From Thecamonas trahens ATCC 50062 (Eukaryota; Apusozoa; Apusomonadida; Apusomonadidae), in NCBI RefSeq assembly GCF_000142905.1, contig NW_013657627.1, positions 232,090 to 295,997 on the forward strand: a DNA stretch of 63,908 nt. The letters are read 5' to 3'. Shown one piece after another: positions 17,863-29,600 of this stretch. Below the pieces are notes generated by a model. It did not search any database. It was not told the DNA's origin and saw only the letters and a program-made list of their open reading frames with translations. Made by a program: the position numbers and the translations under genes. The stretch's first letter is position 1. Every line of letters starts with the position of its first letter.

Positions 17863-19767
17863 ATGCGTGTAGTCGGTATGTGTGTCCCCCGCCCGTCTTT
17901 GTCATCCCCCCCCCCCCCCCTCTGTTCCCCCCAAGTGCGACCTCCTCTGGCGCAGGTACTCACGCAGTGGAACAATGGATGGTGGGCATGGGTGATCTGC
18001 GGCCGATGTACGACCTGTGGCTGGTGTGTTATCTGTGGCTGGTGTGCGACCTGTTGCTGGTGTGCGACCTGTGGCTGGTGCGCGGCTGATCCGTGTGCGA
18101 CCTGTTGCTGGTGTGCGACCTGTGGCTGGTGCGCGGCTGATCCGTGTGCGACCTGTGGCTGATGTGCGGGTGATCCGTGTGCAACCTGTGGCTGGTGTGC
18201 GACCTGTGGCTGGTGCGCGACCTTTCGCTGGTGTGCGGATGATCCGTGTGCGACCTGTGGCTGATGTGTGGGTGATCTGTGTGCGACCTGTGGCGGGTAC
18301 GCAGTCACCACCGAGACCGGCGACATCGCCACCATCGAGGTGAGCGCCTCAGAGACCATCGAGTCGCTCAAGGCCCTCGCCGCTATCCAGCTTTCCATCC
18401 CACTGCTCGAGCTAACATGCATGTTCAACGGCCGTCCGTTGTCGGATTCCTCCACCCTCGCTGATGCCGGCATTGCTGACAACGATGTTGTTCTGATGCA
18501 GCGGTCGCCTGCGTCGTCGGCCACACCGGCTCCACCCGCTGCCGCTGGTCAGATGTTCTCTGCTGACCAGATGGCCAACATGCTGGCATCGTTTGGCGGC
18601 GGCGGCGCCCCACCGCCTGCTCCCGCTCCCGCCGCTCCCGCCGCCGTCGCGGGCCCGGGCGCCTCCCCGGCGACAAGCGACCCAGCCGCCGCCCGCCGCG
18701 ATCAAATGGCTGCTGCCATGCGCTCATTCTTCCAGAACAACCCGTCAGCGCCGCCGCCGTCGAGCGGCTCGGCCATGGCGCTCGGCGCCACCACAGCGCC
18801 TCCACCGCTCCCAGACGACGGCCAAGTCCGCATCCAGGTCGAGGGCCAGTACTACACTGCCACCGAGTTTATCGAGTATGTCAAGGCCTCGCCGGACTTT
18901 CTCATGCGTCTTTCGTCGTCCAACCCGCAGCTCGCCCAGCTTGTCCTCGAGAACCAAGTCGACGAGGTAGAGCGCTTTATCCGCTCCTCGCAGGCCGCCG
19001 CTAAGAAAATCCGCGACCTCGAGGCCCGCATTGCCGCCAATCCGTTTGATGTCGAGGCCCAGCGCGAGCTTGAAGAGCAGATCCGCCAGCGCAATGTCGA
19101 AAACAACCTTGCTCAGGCCATGGAGCACAATCCAGAGGCCTTTGGCTCCGTCTACCTCCTCCGCATCAACTGCGAGGTCAACGGCGTACCGGTCCAGGCA
19201 CTTGTCGATTCGGGTGCCCAGTCGACCATCATGTCCGAGGCCTGCGCCGAGCGCTGCGGCATCATGCGGCTCATTGACACTCGGTTCGCAGGCACCGCTG
19301 TTGGCGTCGGCTCGGCGCCCATCGCCGGGCGCGTTCACGCCGCGCCCATTACCATTGCCGGCAAGCACCTTACCTCCTCGTTCACCGTCCTCAAGTCGGA
19401 CGGCGTCGACTTCCTACTCGGCCTCGACAACCTCCGCCGCCACGAGTGCTGCATCGACCTCCGTGCCGACGTCCTCCGCATCGGCGACGCCGAAGTGCCC
19501 TTCCTTTCCGAGGCCGACATCCACGCTCTCCGCAAGGACGCGCCTAATCCGGCCATCGACTCGGGCCGCGCAGCCATGGACACCACCACCACCACCACCA
19601 CAACCTCGACCTCGTCCGCAACTGCCAGCGGGAGCGTCGAGATCTCTGACGATGCCATTGCAAGGGTCATGGCGCTCGGCTTTACTCGCGAGCAGGCCGT
19701 CGCGGCCTTGCAACAGACCGGCGGCGACGAGGCTTTTGCCGCTAATCTCCTCTTTGCTTCGCAGTAA
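17863..19767 (+). CDS. DDI1: DDI1-like ubiquitin receptor and aspartic protease
   Basis: The protein has 491 residues in two exons: 17863-17875 and 18305-19767. Splicing joins the ATG CGT GTA GTC G of exon 1 to TC ACC ACC and creates the ubiquitin-like N-terminus MRVVVTTETGDIATIEV. Domains: UBL (1 to about 75); helical region (about 175-265); retroviral-type protease (about 285-410) with active-site ALVDSGAQSTIMS (Asp306) and the diagnostic GLDNLRRHECCIDL; Thr-rich linker; UBA (about 450-490, MALGFTREQAVAAL). DDI1 delivers or cleaves heavily ubiquitinated proteins at the proteasome. A start inside the open frame at 18268 would lose the first strand of the UBL. The gene converges on the RhoGAP gene with 13 bp between stop codons. 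Confidence 0.95.
17876..18304 (+). other. 429-bp intron of DDI1 carrying a C15 run and a minisatellite
   Basis: The 5' site is G|GTATGTGTGT after only 13 coding bases; the 3' site is GCAG|TC. The intron has a C15 run (17906-17920) and an 18-bp minisatellite reaching to within about 10 bp of the 3' splice site. Confidence 0.85.
18005..18297 (+). repeat. 18-bp minisatellite within the DDI1 intron, about 16 degenerate copies
   Basis: The unit is GTGTGCGACCTGTGGCTG with variants (CTGTTGCTG, GTGCGCGGCTGATCC). Periods are 18 bp or near it. On the minus strand the same repeat keeps a long frame open (AHQPQV repeats), which I regard as spurious. Confidence 0.85.
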
Positions 19768-19780
19768 GCGGGCCGACCGG

Positions 19781-21375
19781 CTACACACCGGAACCACCGT
19801 CCGCCGCCATGTCAGCATTCTCATCCTCGTCCGAGTAGTACGAGTACGAGTAAAAGTCAAACGACGGGCTGCCGACTACCGCTACCCCGGCCGTGGTCGC
19901 AATCCGCGCCGGTGTCGACGACGCCGCCGCCGCATCGTCGTCGACGTCCGAGTACGACCAGTATGAGTAGTACTCGTACTCGCTGTCATTGCCGCCCGAC
20001 ATCACCGCAGGGCGACCCGGAGGCAGCGGCAGCACGCTCTTCTCTGGCGAAGGCGAGAGGGTGATCGAGCCCGTTGTCGAGACGGAAAACACACCAGACG
20101 ACGAGCTATCACTTCCATCGTCGTGGTCGTGGTTGACCAGCGCAGGATCCGATGCTGGCGCCGGAGCAGCCTTGGGCCGTGCTGGCAGCGGTGGCAGCGG
20201 CGCCGCCCGCTTGGGCAGTGGCGCCGCCCGCTTAGGCAGTGGCTCGGACTGCGGCGTGGTTGCAGTTGTGATCGGTGGCGTCTCTGACACGGGCGTCTGC
20301 ACTGGCGCTGGCACTGGCGCTGGCACTGGCGCTGGCGCGAGCTCCGGCGCTGGCGCGGGTCTCGGGTCTGGCTTGGGTGCCGGGCGTTGTGGGAGTGGCT
20401 TGGGCGCTGGACGGTGCGGCAACGGCCTGGGTTGTACGGCCTTGGGCTGCGGAGCGGCTGCGACTGGCCGCGGCGGGAGCACCGGTCGCTCGGGCGACGC
20501 CGGCTCGGGCGATGCCGGCTCGGGCGATGCCGGCTCGGGTGGGGCGGCCGCGGGCGACGTCGGCTCGGGTGGGGCGGGCTCGGGCAACGGGAAGGTGGGT
20601 GGCGCCGGCTTGGGTGGTGCAGGAAGCGGCTTGTCCGGAATGCTGACATGAGCAGCAGTCTTGGCCGCGGGTGAAAGGCCGCGCTTGGAGCGCTTGCGGA
20701 CCCGGACTCGTGTGCGGGTGCGAGTGCGCTTGGCCGCGACACTAAGCTCATGCGCCGAGTCGGGAACAGGGAAGAGGTCATCAAAGTGAACGATGAACAG
20801 TTCAACGGCCTTGTTGGCCTGGCCCATGGTAGCCACCGAGGCCAGCGGATCATCGGCATCGCCCAGTCCGCGCAGCAGGTTTGGCGCAAAGACAAGGGCC
20901 AGGTTTGCGGCGCCCATTGAGTTTGCGGCTTCGTGGCTGGCGACCTGGCGAAGAAAGGCGATGAGGGCGCGGAGGATGACCATCCGTCTCGGCGACAGTC
21001 GCTCGAGTACAGAACCGAGTGCAGCAATGGGCTCATCCGCACGGACACTCGCCACCACATCATCATAGAGACGAGCAGGGATGAGCGGATCCGGTAGCTC
21101 TCTGAAGAACATCTTGAGGAGGGCAGCAGCGGTATGCTCATCAATGTTGGCAATGTCCGCGGTTCCATTCGAGGTATCCAGCTCTGTCTTTGTGGCCTTG
21201 ATGGCCGAAGCCGAAGCTGAGAGTCTGAACAGACCCTTTGTCTCCAGCGCCCCATCCCGACTCTGAAGTAGCGCAATGAGCTTGCGTGGTACCCGAGGCA
21301 GCCACATCGGGTGCTCCTCCTCCTCCCACTTTGTGATCGACTCGCTTGTCATGCCCCGACCACTGCCACCAGGAC

Positions 21376-21407
<32 letters not shown>

Positions 21408-21592
21408 AGTCCATTGTCACCAGTATCAGCTCTGTCTCCCACTGACTTGCTCTTGCTCCTCTTGCCAGACGTGGTGGTAGCCGGCTGACTCTCTGCGAGG
21501 TAGAGCTCATGCAGAGGTCGGCCGAACACAGACAGCGCACGTGCTGCATCAGCCTTCTTCCGCTTGCGTCGTTTGCGGAATGACTTGATCAT
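19781..21592 (-). CDS. RhoGAP-domain protein with proline-rich tail
   Basis: The protein has 603 residues. It starts with a lysine/arginine-rich segment (MIKSFRKRRKRKKAD). The RhoGAP domain covers about 85-275: arginine finger KGLFRLSAS (Arg123), LLKMFFRELPDPLIP, and the conserved NLALVFAPNLL asparagine region. It would stimulate GTP hydrolysis on Rho-family GTPases and so shape actin. A basic region (RTRTRVRVRKRSKRG) precedes about 180 residues of PPEPASPEPAS- and PAPKPLPQRPAP-type repeats that offer many SH3 or WW sites. The C-terminus has two related Tyr/Ser/acidic motifs (SEYEYYSYWSYSDVDDD and FDFYSYSYYSDEDEN). The start is the first ATG after a G-rich (C-rich on this strand) leader. Confidence 0.9.
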
Positions 21593-21842
21593 CGGTGACG
21601 GGGTGCCTGCCTATGGCTATGGTTACGGCTATGGAGGGGGGCGGGGCGGGGGGGGGGGGGGAGGGGTGGGAGAGAGGTGTTCGCAGGAACGGGGCACGTT
21701 GGCCTGACACGTGGGAGATCGGTGGGTGCGGGGGGTTATTGATGGGGGTATGATTAATGTTGTTGTTGTTGGGGGGTTGTTGATGGGGGTATGATCAATG
21801 CTGTTGTTGTTGTTGTTGTTGGGGGGATCGACGCGGTCAAAG
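21593..21842. promoter_or_regulatory. Upstream region of the RhoGAP gene with C14 tract and 40-50-bp duplication
   Basis: On the minus (coding) strand there is a C14 run (21648-21661) about 55 bp upstream of the start. A segment around TTGATGGGGGTATGAT is duplicated (21731-21770 and 21772-21820), each copy ending in a GTT microsatellite. Confidence 0.4.
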
Positions 21843-23222
21843 CTACGCGAGCGGGACAGACGAATCGGGCGTAGTGCTCGAAGGCGAACCGCGGCGGCGG
21901 CGGATAATGACAAGGGCGACAACGGCGATGATGGCGATACCGGCGATGGCAGCACCGGCAACAGGGGCAACCTTGGCGAGGCTGCCGCTGTCGGAATTGG
22001 AGCTCGGACTCCCACCCTGCGCCCCGGCGGTAGCGGCGGGCGACGGTGAGGGTGGAGGAGCAGTGGCCACGGGGGGAGGCGGCGGTGGCGGCGGCGATGG
22101 CGGCGGCGATGGCGGCTGCGGTGGTGACGGCGGCGGCGATGGCGGCGGCGGGAGCGGGGCCTCAGCCATGGCTACACCATACTCGATGGTGTTGAAGTCG
22201 GACGAGACGTTCTGCCCTGCGATGAAGAGAACTATCTTGTCACCGTTGATGATGGCGTTGCCGGCGCGAAGCTCGCATGCGGACCAGAGAAAGTCGGACC
22301 GGCGATAGATGGGCGCGGCTGCGGGCGTAAAGGTGGCTGCGGGCGATGCGGCGTGAGCATAGCTGACTGCGGCCTGTGTCGTCTCCTGCGACGAGCAGCC
22401 GGCGACTTGGCCGGCCTTGTACACGTCGTGGAAGAGATACACGAGGCCGTTGATGATGGCCGGCGCCGGGGTGGAAAACCCAATGTAGCCGTCGCCGCGG
22501 GTCCAGATGGTTGCGTCCTGGTTCAGGACAACCTTGTGCCCTGTAAAGTGCGTGCCGTTGGTCGAGGTCGCCAAGGCGATGTCGTACTGGGTGTTCATCG
22601 GCGCTGGCGACGGGAATCCCACGACCGAAGTGAAGAAGACAAGCAGCTCGCCGTTGGACTCGACCACCCCGGGCTCTGCCACCACAAACGAACCAATGCC
22701 AGCCGAGTTGCGAGTGATGACTGGTGAGGCATCCTTGATCCACGGCCCTGCCGGCGACGCGCTCACAGCGTGGCCGATGGACCACGTCGTCACGTCGAGT
22801 GCATCCTCTTGAGCAGTGTAATACATGTGGTACTTGCCATCGCCGGAGAAGTACGCCACGCTGGGCGTCTCCGCAGCAGCCTCGTCATACGAGCCCGTAC
22901 CACCGACTTCGATCACAGGCGCACCGCCGTTCTCGATGGTCCAGCTCGCGCCGTCATCGGTTGACGTCAGATAGTACGGCTCGACAGGCTTGCCAAAGAC
23001 AGGCGTCTTTGGATGGCTCGCCCACATGTGCCACGTCCCATCACTCGTCTTCAGCACACTCGGATCGTTCCAGGCTACATTGGTCGACTGCGTAAAGCCA
23101 AACCGCTGCACGTTGGCCCAACCACTCAGCTCAGCTATTGCTTCCACGCGCTCATGCTGCAGCACGAAAGCAGCTGCAATAACGACGCCAACGGCAAACG
23201 CCACCCATGAGGAGTGAGACAT
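21843..23222 (-). CDS. Membrane-anchored five-bladed beta-propeller glycosidase-like protein
   Basis: The protein has 459 residues from the ATG at 23222, which gives a signal peptide (SSWVAFAVGVVIAAAFVL). The body has propeller-type repeats reminiscent of GH43/GH32-like enzymes: AWNDPSVLKTSDGTWHMW, ETPSVAYFSGDGKYHMYYTA, VVAEPGVVESNGELLVFFTS and APAIINGLVYLFHD. The Asp in NDPSV and Glu in AEPGV sit where such folds place acidic residues, but I cannot confirm a catalytic set. A PPPSPPPSPP stalk leads to a TM helix (AGAAIAGIAIIAVVALVII) and a short RRRR-containing cytosolic tail. It probably faces the outside and binds or trims glycans. Confidence 0.7.
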   Translation of the reverse strand: MSHSSWVAFAVGVVIAAAFVLQHERVEAIAELSGWANVQRFGFTQSTNVAWNDPSVLKTSDGTWHMWASHPKTPVFGKPVEPYYLTSTDDGASWTIENGGAPVIEVGGTGSYDEAAAETPSVAYFSGDGKYHMYYTAQEDALDVTTWSIGHAVSASPAGPWIKDASPVITRNSAGIGSFVVAEPGVVESNGELLVFFTSVVGFPSPAPMNTQYDIALATSTNGTHFTGHKVVLNQDATIWTRGDGYIGFSTPAPAIINGLVYLFHDVYKAGQVAGCSSQETTQAAVSYAHAASPAATFTPAAAPIYRRSDFLWSACELRAGNAIINGDKIVLFIAGQNVSSDFNTIEYGVAMAEAPLPPPPSPPPSPPQPPSPPPSPPPPPPPPVATAPPPSPSPAATAGAQGGSPSSNSDSGSLAKVAPVAGAAIAGIAIIAVVALVIIRRRRGSPSSTTPDSSVPLA

Positions 23223-24100
23223 GATGTATGAAAAGTGCTCGAGAGAAGTGGATGCCGTTGGGTGGCCGTTGTGTGGCCTGTGGAGCAATTGAGCTAGCGA
23301 GCGAGGCTGTGCGTGAATTGTGGTAAAAAGGTAATGAAAGAGTACTCATGCGCGAAGAAAAATATACATCGACTTGCCCTTGCCTGTGCACTCTGCGGGG
23401 GGTACAGCGGGGGGAATGAGTTTGGATATCGGTACTGGTATCGGGGCTCTTGCGTGCGAGGGCTATGTGCTACAGATTGATGGCGGGGAGGATCATCCAA
23501 TGCACTTGTGGCTACTGGCAGACGACCGCATCAGTCTTCCCTGCACCAGCTGGCATGCTGCCGCCAGCCTTGGGCCAACCGTTGTTGGTAGCCGTGCGTG
23601 ATTGAATGGATCCAGGAGTGGGCGATATTGTCAGAACGCATGTGCAGCTACGCCATGGCGTTGGTTTGGGTGAGACGGGGGTGGCTGGTTGGCCAGTGTA
23701 CCAAAGCGCATGGCTCTCCGCCCGGACTCCCTCTCATCACGCTCATTGCTCACTTGCATCCTCATCCTCGACCGTCACCCAGCTGCCACCATTCCCACTT
23801 GATCATGCCGGTGGTATCGGCCATCAAACCGTGGTTATCTCTTGTCTTGTCTCGTCCTCATGCCCTGATACCTAGCCATGGCCTGATGGCGGACACGACT
23901 CACCCGCCGCTCTGCCTGCACACCATCAACACCATCCATGGCCACCTCCTTACGCCATCACCCTCCAACCATCACTCCCACCACCATGACATCATCACCA
24001 CTGATGATCAATGCTTACCACCACCTGTCGGGCCTTCCACCAACTGCGGACAGACGATCATGTCAGAGAAGCCACTCATTGACAGTGGCGAACAACGAAC

Positions 24101-24174
<74 letters not shown>

Positions 24175-24176
24175 AT

Positions 24177-24226
<50 letters not shown>

Positions 24227-24885
24227 ATGGGCTCAAATACGGTCACAATCATGATCGATCACACCAAGGCTGGGCAGACGCACGCCCACTCCTCGCCCGC
24301 TCGAGTCAAGCAAGGGTTGACCACACGCCACACGCCCGAGGTATGTTCTCCCCCCTTCCCCCTTCTGCGACTATTCAGTGTAGCTGTCTCCATAGCTACC
24401 CCCTCCCGCCCTCTTCCCCATGGCCAGCCACATGCGGCATGGCGGCGACCGCGACATGGTGGTGGCAACAGCGGCGAATTTTGGTTCTTTCGGGAGGCGA
24501 CATGCCCACCATGTCGCACACCTGCCACATGCTCCACCGCACGGGCTACATGAAATACAGGTGTACAAAGTAGATAGGGAGGCGGGGTTAGGAATCGTTG
24601 TTACCCATACAAAAATGCATGCACTTACTCTGCTCACTCCCCTCGTTATCCCGGTCTGTGTCCCCCCCCCCCCCCCCCCCCTCGCCCCTCCCGCCACCCC
24701 CCGCCGCCCCGCCTGACGCTCTCTCACCCAACCCGCCCGCCCACCCGCCCGCCCACCCACCTGCCTGTCTTCCTGCCTGCCGCACCTCCTTTCCCGCGCA
24801 TGTCCGCGTGTAACACCTGTACATCTTCTTGTGACACTGCGACGTTTGACAATTCGATGCCGTCCATCGATGCCGACATGCTCAG
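23223..24885. other. 1.7-kb intergenic region without a supported gene
   Basis: Several open frames cross this stretch but none shows a domain, signal peptide or coding-type codon use like the neighbours; they are rich in His, Pro and repeat-encoded Asp. It contains a GAT microsatellite and a C20 run (24662-24681) about 200 bp upstream of the ArfGAP start. No tRNA or rRNA signature was recognised. Confidence 0.55.
24100..24228. repeat. GAT/ATG trinucleotide microsatellite, about 42 units
   Basis: ATG/GAT units run almost without interruption from 24100, broken only by GATATTGAT near 24171-24180. It would encode poly-Asp or poly-Met if translated, but lies outside any supported gene. Confidence 0.9.
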
Positions 24886-26300
24886 ATGTCATCGTCTGAC
24901 CGCCTCTGTCCGGTCTGCTCATCTTACGTCCCGTCGGACGTCTCGATGGAGGTTCATGTCAACTCGTGCCTCGACTCGTCATCACGCCGCCAGAGTGCGC
25001 CGCCGGCCGCCGCCACAGTGCCAAAGACGGCTGCTCCGGTCACTGCCGCGCGCACCCGTACCACGGTTCGCGGGACCAAGCTCGCCAAGCCGGCGACGTA
25101 TGGCGGCAAGAAGAAGCTGACAACGCGTGAGAAGAAGGCTCGCGAAAAGTTTGTCAAGAGCTTTGCCCGCGAGACAGGTAATCGCACCTGCTTTGACTGC
25201 TCCGCGCCGAACCCCATCTACCTCGTCTTCCCCTTTGCCGTCTTTGTCTGCACCAACTGCTCCTCGCTCCATCGCCAGCTCCAGCACCGGGTCAAGGGCG
25301 TCTCCATGTCCACCTTTTCCGACACCGAGATCGACCAGCTCCATGCCGGCGGTAACGACATGGCCCGTGCCACCTACCTTGCCAACTACACCCAGAGCCT
25401 GCCCGACTCCAAGACCCCGCCTGCCCGTGTCAAGGCCTTTATCACAGAGGTCTTTGACCGCAAGCGCTTCTACGCTCCGCCGCCCGCAGATGACGAGCTC
25501 GAGCGCGCAGAGGCCGAGGCTCGCGCCCAGGCCGAGGCCCAGGCCCGCGCTCAAGCTGAGGCTCAGGCCCGCGCCCAGGCTCAGGCTCAGGCTCAGGCCC
25601 AGGCTCAGGCCGATGCTCAGGCCCAGGCCCAGGCCCAGGCTCAGGCTCAGGCCCAGGCTCAGGCCCAGGCCCAGGCCCAGACTGCCGCCCCTGCCGCCGC
25701 CGCTCCGGCTGCCGCTCCTGCTCCCGCTCCCGCTCCCGCGTCATCGTCGTCGTGGATGGACGCTTTCTCCGCGCCTGCCGAGCCCGCACCCGAGCAAAAG
25801 CCGACCAAGTCGTCGACGTCAGACATCATGGCGCTCTTTGCGGCCTCGCCACCGGCTACCGCCGCAGCCCCTGCAGGCTTCGGCGGCGCGCCGTTTGGTG
25901 CCCCTGCTGCCTCTGCCGGGTTTGCCGCCTTTGGCGCGCCGGCCGCTGCACCGGCCGCTGCTCCGACCGCAGGTGGCCAGATGGCCTCACTCGCCTCGGC
26001 CTTCTCTGGCATGTCCACCGGAGCTGCGGCGCCGGCACCGCAGGCGGCTCACGGCTTTGCAGGCTTTGGCGCCGCGCCAGCTCCCGCTCCCGCCCCGGCG
26101 CCCACGCCCGCGCCGGCGCCCGCTGCCCAAGCCATGCCCGCCATCCCGCCGCTCCAGCCGCAGCAGCTCCGGCAAATGATGCTCTCTATGGCCCAGGCCA
26201 ACGGCCTCGACCCCACCCGCATGACGCAACAGCAGGTCCAGATGCTCCAGCAGATGGTTGTCCAGCAGTACCAGCTGGCGATGAGCCAGCAGATGCTCAT

Positions 26301-26338
<38 letters not shown>

Positions 26339-26628
26339 GCTTTGGCGGCGCCGCCGGCTTTGGCGCTGGTGGCTTTGGTGGTCAGCAGCAGCAGCAGCAG
26401 CAGCAGCAGCATCAGCAGCAGCAGGGCTTCGGCGGCACCGCCGGCTTTGGTGCTGCCGGCTTTGGTGGTCAGCAACAGCAGCAGGCCGCCGAGCCGCCAG
26501 TTCCCACTGGCCCGCCGCCGCCGGATCCGTTCGACGGCCTCGTCTCTTTCGACGCGCCGTCCAAGCCCGCCCCGCCACCGACGTCAGCCCCGTCGACAAA
26601 CCCGTTCTTTGAGGTAAACCTTTACTGA
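24886..26628 (+). CDS. AGFG/HRB-type ArfGAP with N-terminal UBZ4 zinc finger
   Basis: The protein has 580 residues. The N-terminus carries a CxxC-x12-HxxxC zinc finger (Cys8, Cys11, His24, Cys28; [10 protein letters not shown] ... VHVNSC) typical of UBZ4 ubiquitin-binding fingers. The ArfGAP domain (about 85-205) has CxxC-x16-CxxC (Cys102, 105, 122, 125) and Arg130. The segments [21 protein letters not shown] and [11 protein letters not shown] follow the AGFG/HRB pattern rather than that of other ArfGAPs. The rest is low complexity: an Ala/Gln/Glu repeat (25500-25680), Ala/Pro stretches with FG dipeptides, poly-Gln runs, and [10 protein letters not shown] at the end, an EH-domain-binding NPF. 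AGFG proteins act in clathrin-dependent sorting of VAMP7-type SNAREs. The stop is 14 bp from that of SKI3. Confidence 0.88.
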
Positions 26629-26642
26629 GCCGCCGCTTCGCC

Positions 26643-29600
26643 TCAGAGGAGTCCGTCGACAACAGCCTCGAGACCAGCGTTGGCTGCCAGCGCTGTCTGC
26701 AGCGCCTCGCGTGCCTGCTGGCCCTGCCCGTCGCCGAGCAGCACCGCACCTTTGAACAGAGCCACCAGCGGCGACTTCTTCTCGCGCTTGACCGCCTCCT
26801 TCAGCGGCCCGCGGGCCGCATCTAGGTCGCCGGCCTGCAGATGGACCAGGACCGCGCGGAGGAGCGGGACAACTCGCCCGGCGCCAGCCTGCGCAAACCG
26901 CATGGCCTGTCGGAACGCCTTTTCCGCCGCGGCAGGCGCGCCCATCACCCCGTACACTGTGCCCAGCGCCTCCCATGCTCGCATGTGTTGCGGATCGACA
27001 CGCAGCGCAGCAAGCAGCGACTCGCGTGCCGCCGCGACATCGCCCAGCATCAGCCGGGCCCGGCCGAGCAGCACCATCGCTGGCGCAGCCTGAGGGCTCT
27101 CCTGCCCATACACACCCAGTGCCACCGACGCCGCGTTCACGCCCTCTTGCAGCAGGCCCGGAATGCACGAGTCGGTCGCAACGTACTCGGTGAGGAGGTG
27201 CGACGCCAGCGCCATCGAGGTCAGCGCCAGCGGCTGCTGCGAGCCGCGACTCTGGCTTGCCAGCTGACACGCGCGGTCGAGCGTTGCACGCACCCGCCCG
27301 GGCGCTAGCGGCTCGCCACAGCCAGCGACCGCGCGTGCACGCAGCGCTGTCGCTAGCACCAGCCATGCGTGCCACGACTCGGGATCGAGCCGCACCATCC
27401 GCGTCGCTAGCGAGTACGCTTCGTTAAGCGCGGCACGGAGCGCGGTGACATCGCCGTAGCGCACGCCAGCTGTGGGCGAGAGCCCGCGGTGCAGCCGCGC
27501 CGTCGCCGCAAGCGACAGCTGCTCGAGTGCCTGGCTCCGGCTCGCCGGCAACTTGGCTGCCGTCGCCGTCGCCACCGCCACCACCCGCACCGCCCGCCCG
27601 GCCTGCCCAAGCTCGGTATGCATCCACAGCTTGGCGAGCGCGTTCCAGCTCCCGGCATTGCTCGGGTCTACGTGGAGAGCGTACTGCACAAACCGCGACG
27701 CGGCCCGGGCGTCGCCGGCCGCCGCCGCAATGTTCGCCATCAGAACATAGCCAGCAGGCTCGAGGCTTTGGCCGGTCCCACGCAGTCGCGCCGCCATGGC
27801 CTGCGCCTTTTCGTACGCCCCGGTGCACGCCAGGATCTCTGCGAGCGTCGCCGCTGCCAGCACGTGTTGGGGAGAGCTACTGAGGACGAGCTCGAGGTAC
27901 TGCGTTGCCACTGGCACGTTGTCGAGCGCAAAGGCAACCTTTGCAAGTTCCACGGCAACGTCCGCTTGCTCCTCGGGCCGCCCGCCAGCATACGCCGCCT
28001 GATACGCCGCAATCGCCTCTTGGTGCCGTCCGGCGTGGTAGAGAGCGAGGCCGCGGAGCCGCAGCGGCCAGACCGACACCGACGTGTAGCCCGGAACAGC
28101 CGTCCCGGCGTCGAGTGCGTCAAGCAGCGCCAACGCCTCCATCGGCGCGCCGGCCGCCACTGCTGCCCGCGCTGCGTTGAGGACGAGGCCACCGCCAACT
28201 TCGGGAGCAACATTGCGTGCCTGGGCCACGGCCGCCATGTAGTGCGGGAGCGCGAGGCCCGGCTCGTTGCGCAACTCGCGCTGCCGGCCCACCAGCGCGT
28301 GGCTCGCCGCGCAGTTGGGTGCGACCTTGAGGTACTGGCTTCCTGCAGCGAGAACCGATGCTGCGTAGGCCGGGTACGGCTCGAGAGTGTGCGCGTAAAA
28401 GCCCGCCTCGCGCGGGCGGACGCCGGCCAGTGCTGCCGCCTGCAGCGCCTTGTGGACTTCGGTAACCGAGGAGCACTCGATGCCGGCGGCGGCACGAAGC
28501 GTCCACGGAAGCGACGACTCGGGATCAGCGACCTGAACCGCCGCGAGCTGACGGACGACACCTTGGGCGTCGACCATGCCGGCGGCGTAGTTGAGGGCAC
28601 CAACAACCGCCAAGTTGGACGCCACACTCACGTCCGGCACCCGACCAGCCTTGGCTGTCGCCTCTGCGAGTGCTGACTGCGCTGCGAGCGTGTCGGTCGC
28701 AGCGAGCAGGACGCCGCGAGCCGCAGGAACTGTATACGCACTCGGCTCAAGCACAGCTGCGGCGGCCAACGGCTCCTCCACACCGCTCGCCACGGCGAGG
28801 TCATGCCAGAGCATCCCGGTGCCTGGCGCGGCGCGTAGCGCAGTGGCATACGCACGCGAGGCGCGGCGCAGCTGGGCTGCAGCTGTGGTCGCGTCAGAGG
28901 TCTTGACAATGCGCGCAAGACCCAGCGCCGCATCTCCAAGTAGCTTGCGCGGGAGGACCAAGGTGGGAACGAGGACAGCGGCGGTGCGGGCAAGGTCAGC
29001 AGCCTTGGTCAGGGCGGCCGACGCTGCCGCAAACTGTGGCGCAAACGGCGAGGCCGTGTACCGGCGGGCGGCAGTGATGAGGAACGAGGCGTAGCCGAGG
29101 AGGCCCGGCGCAAAGTCGGGTGCGTCGCGGAGGAGCGAGGCAAAGACAGTCTCGGCCTGCGCGCGCATGTCGAGGATGGCACAAAGTGAGGCTTCGATGA
29201 ACCGGGCAAGGTCGGATCCGAGGCCCGGGCTCTCGCGGAGGTGGCTCACCACCTTGAGTGCGGCCGCGTACTTGCCGGATCGCCAGTAGGCAAAGGCGAG
29301 GGTCTCCCAGAGCTGTGCGTCGTCAGGGTCGATTCGCAGCGCGCGCTGGAGATGCGGCATAGCAGCAAGGAGGAGGCCCTCTTCCTCGGCGGGGGTGTAG
29401 CCGGTAGCTGCCGGTGGGTGCGTGAGCTGTGCCAAAAGGTCGAGGCCGACGAGTCGGTGCGCCCACTTGGGGTCATGCCGCTGGGCGAGGGTGTGGTGGG
29501 CGAGGTCGATGACGGCGCGCATGTCGTCGGCGGCGAGGAGGATGGCAGCAAGCGCCGACGCGGCATCGGCGTGGTCTGGCTCGAGCGCGAGCGCCTTCTT

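Noticed and set aside
17763-18524. Minus-strand frame with AHQPQV repeats
   Set aside because: It arises from the 18-bp minisatellite in the DDI1 intron and runs into DDI1 exon 2; nothing else supports it.
23938-24573. Open frame with a long poly-Asp (or poly-Met) run
   Set aside because: It is produced by the GAT microsatellite. The flanks show no domain or coding-like composition.
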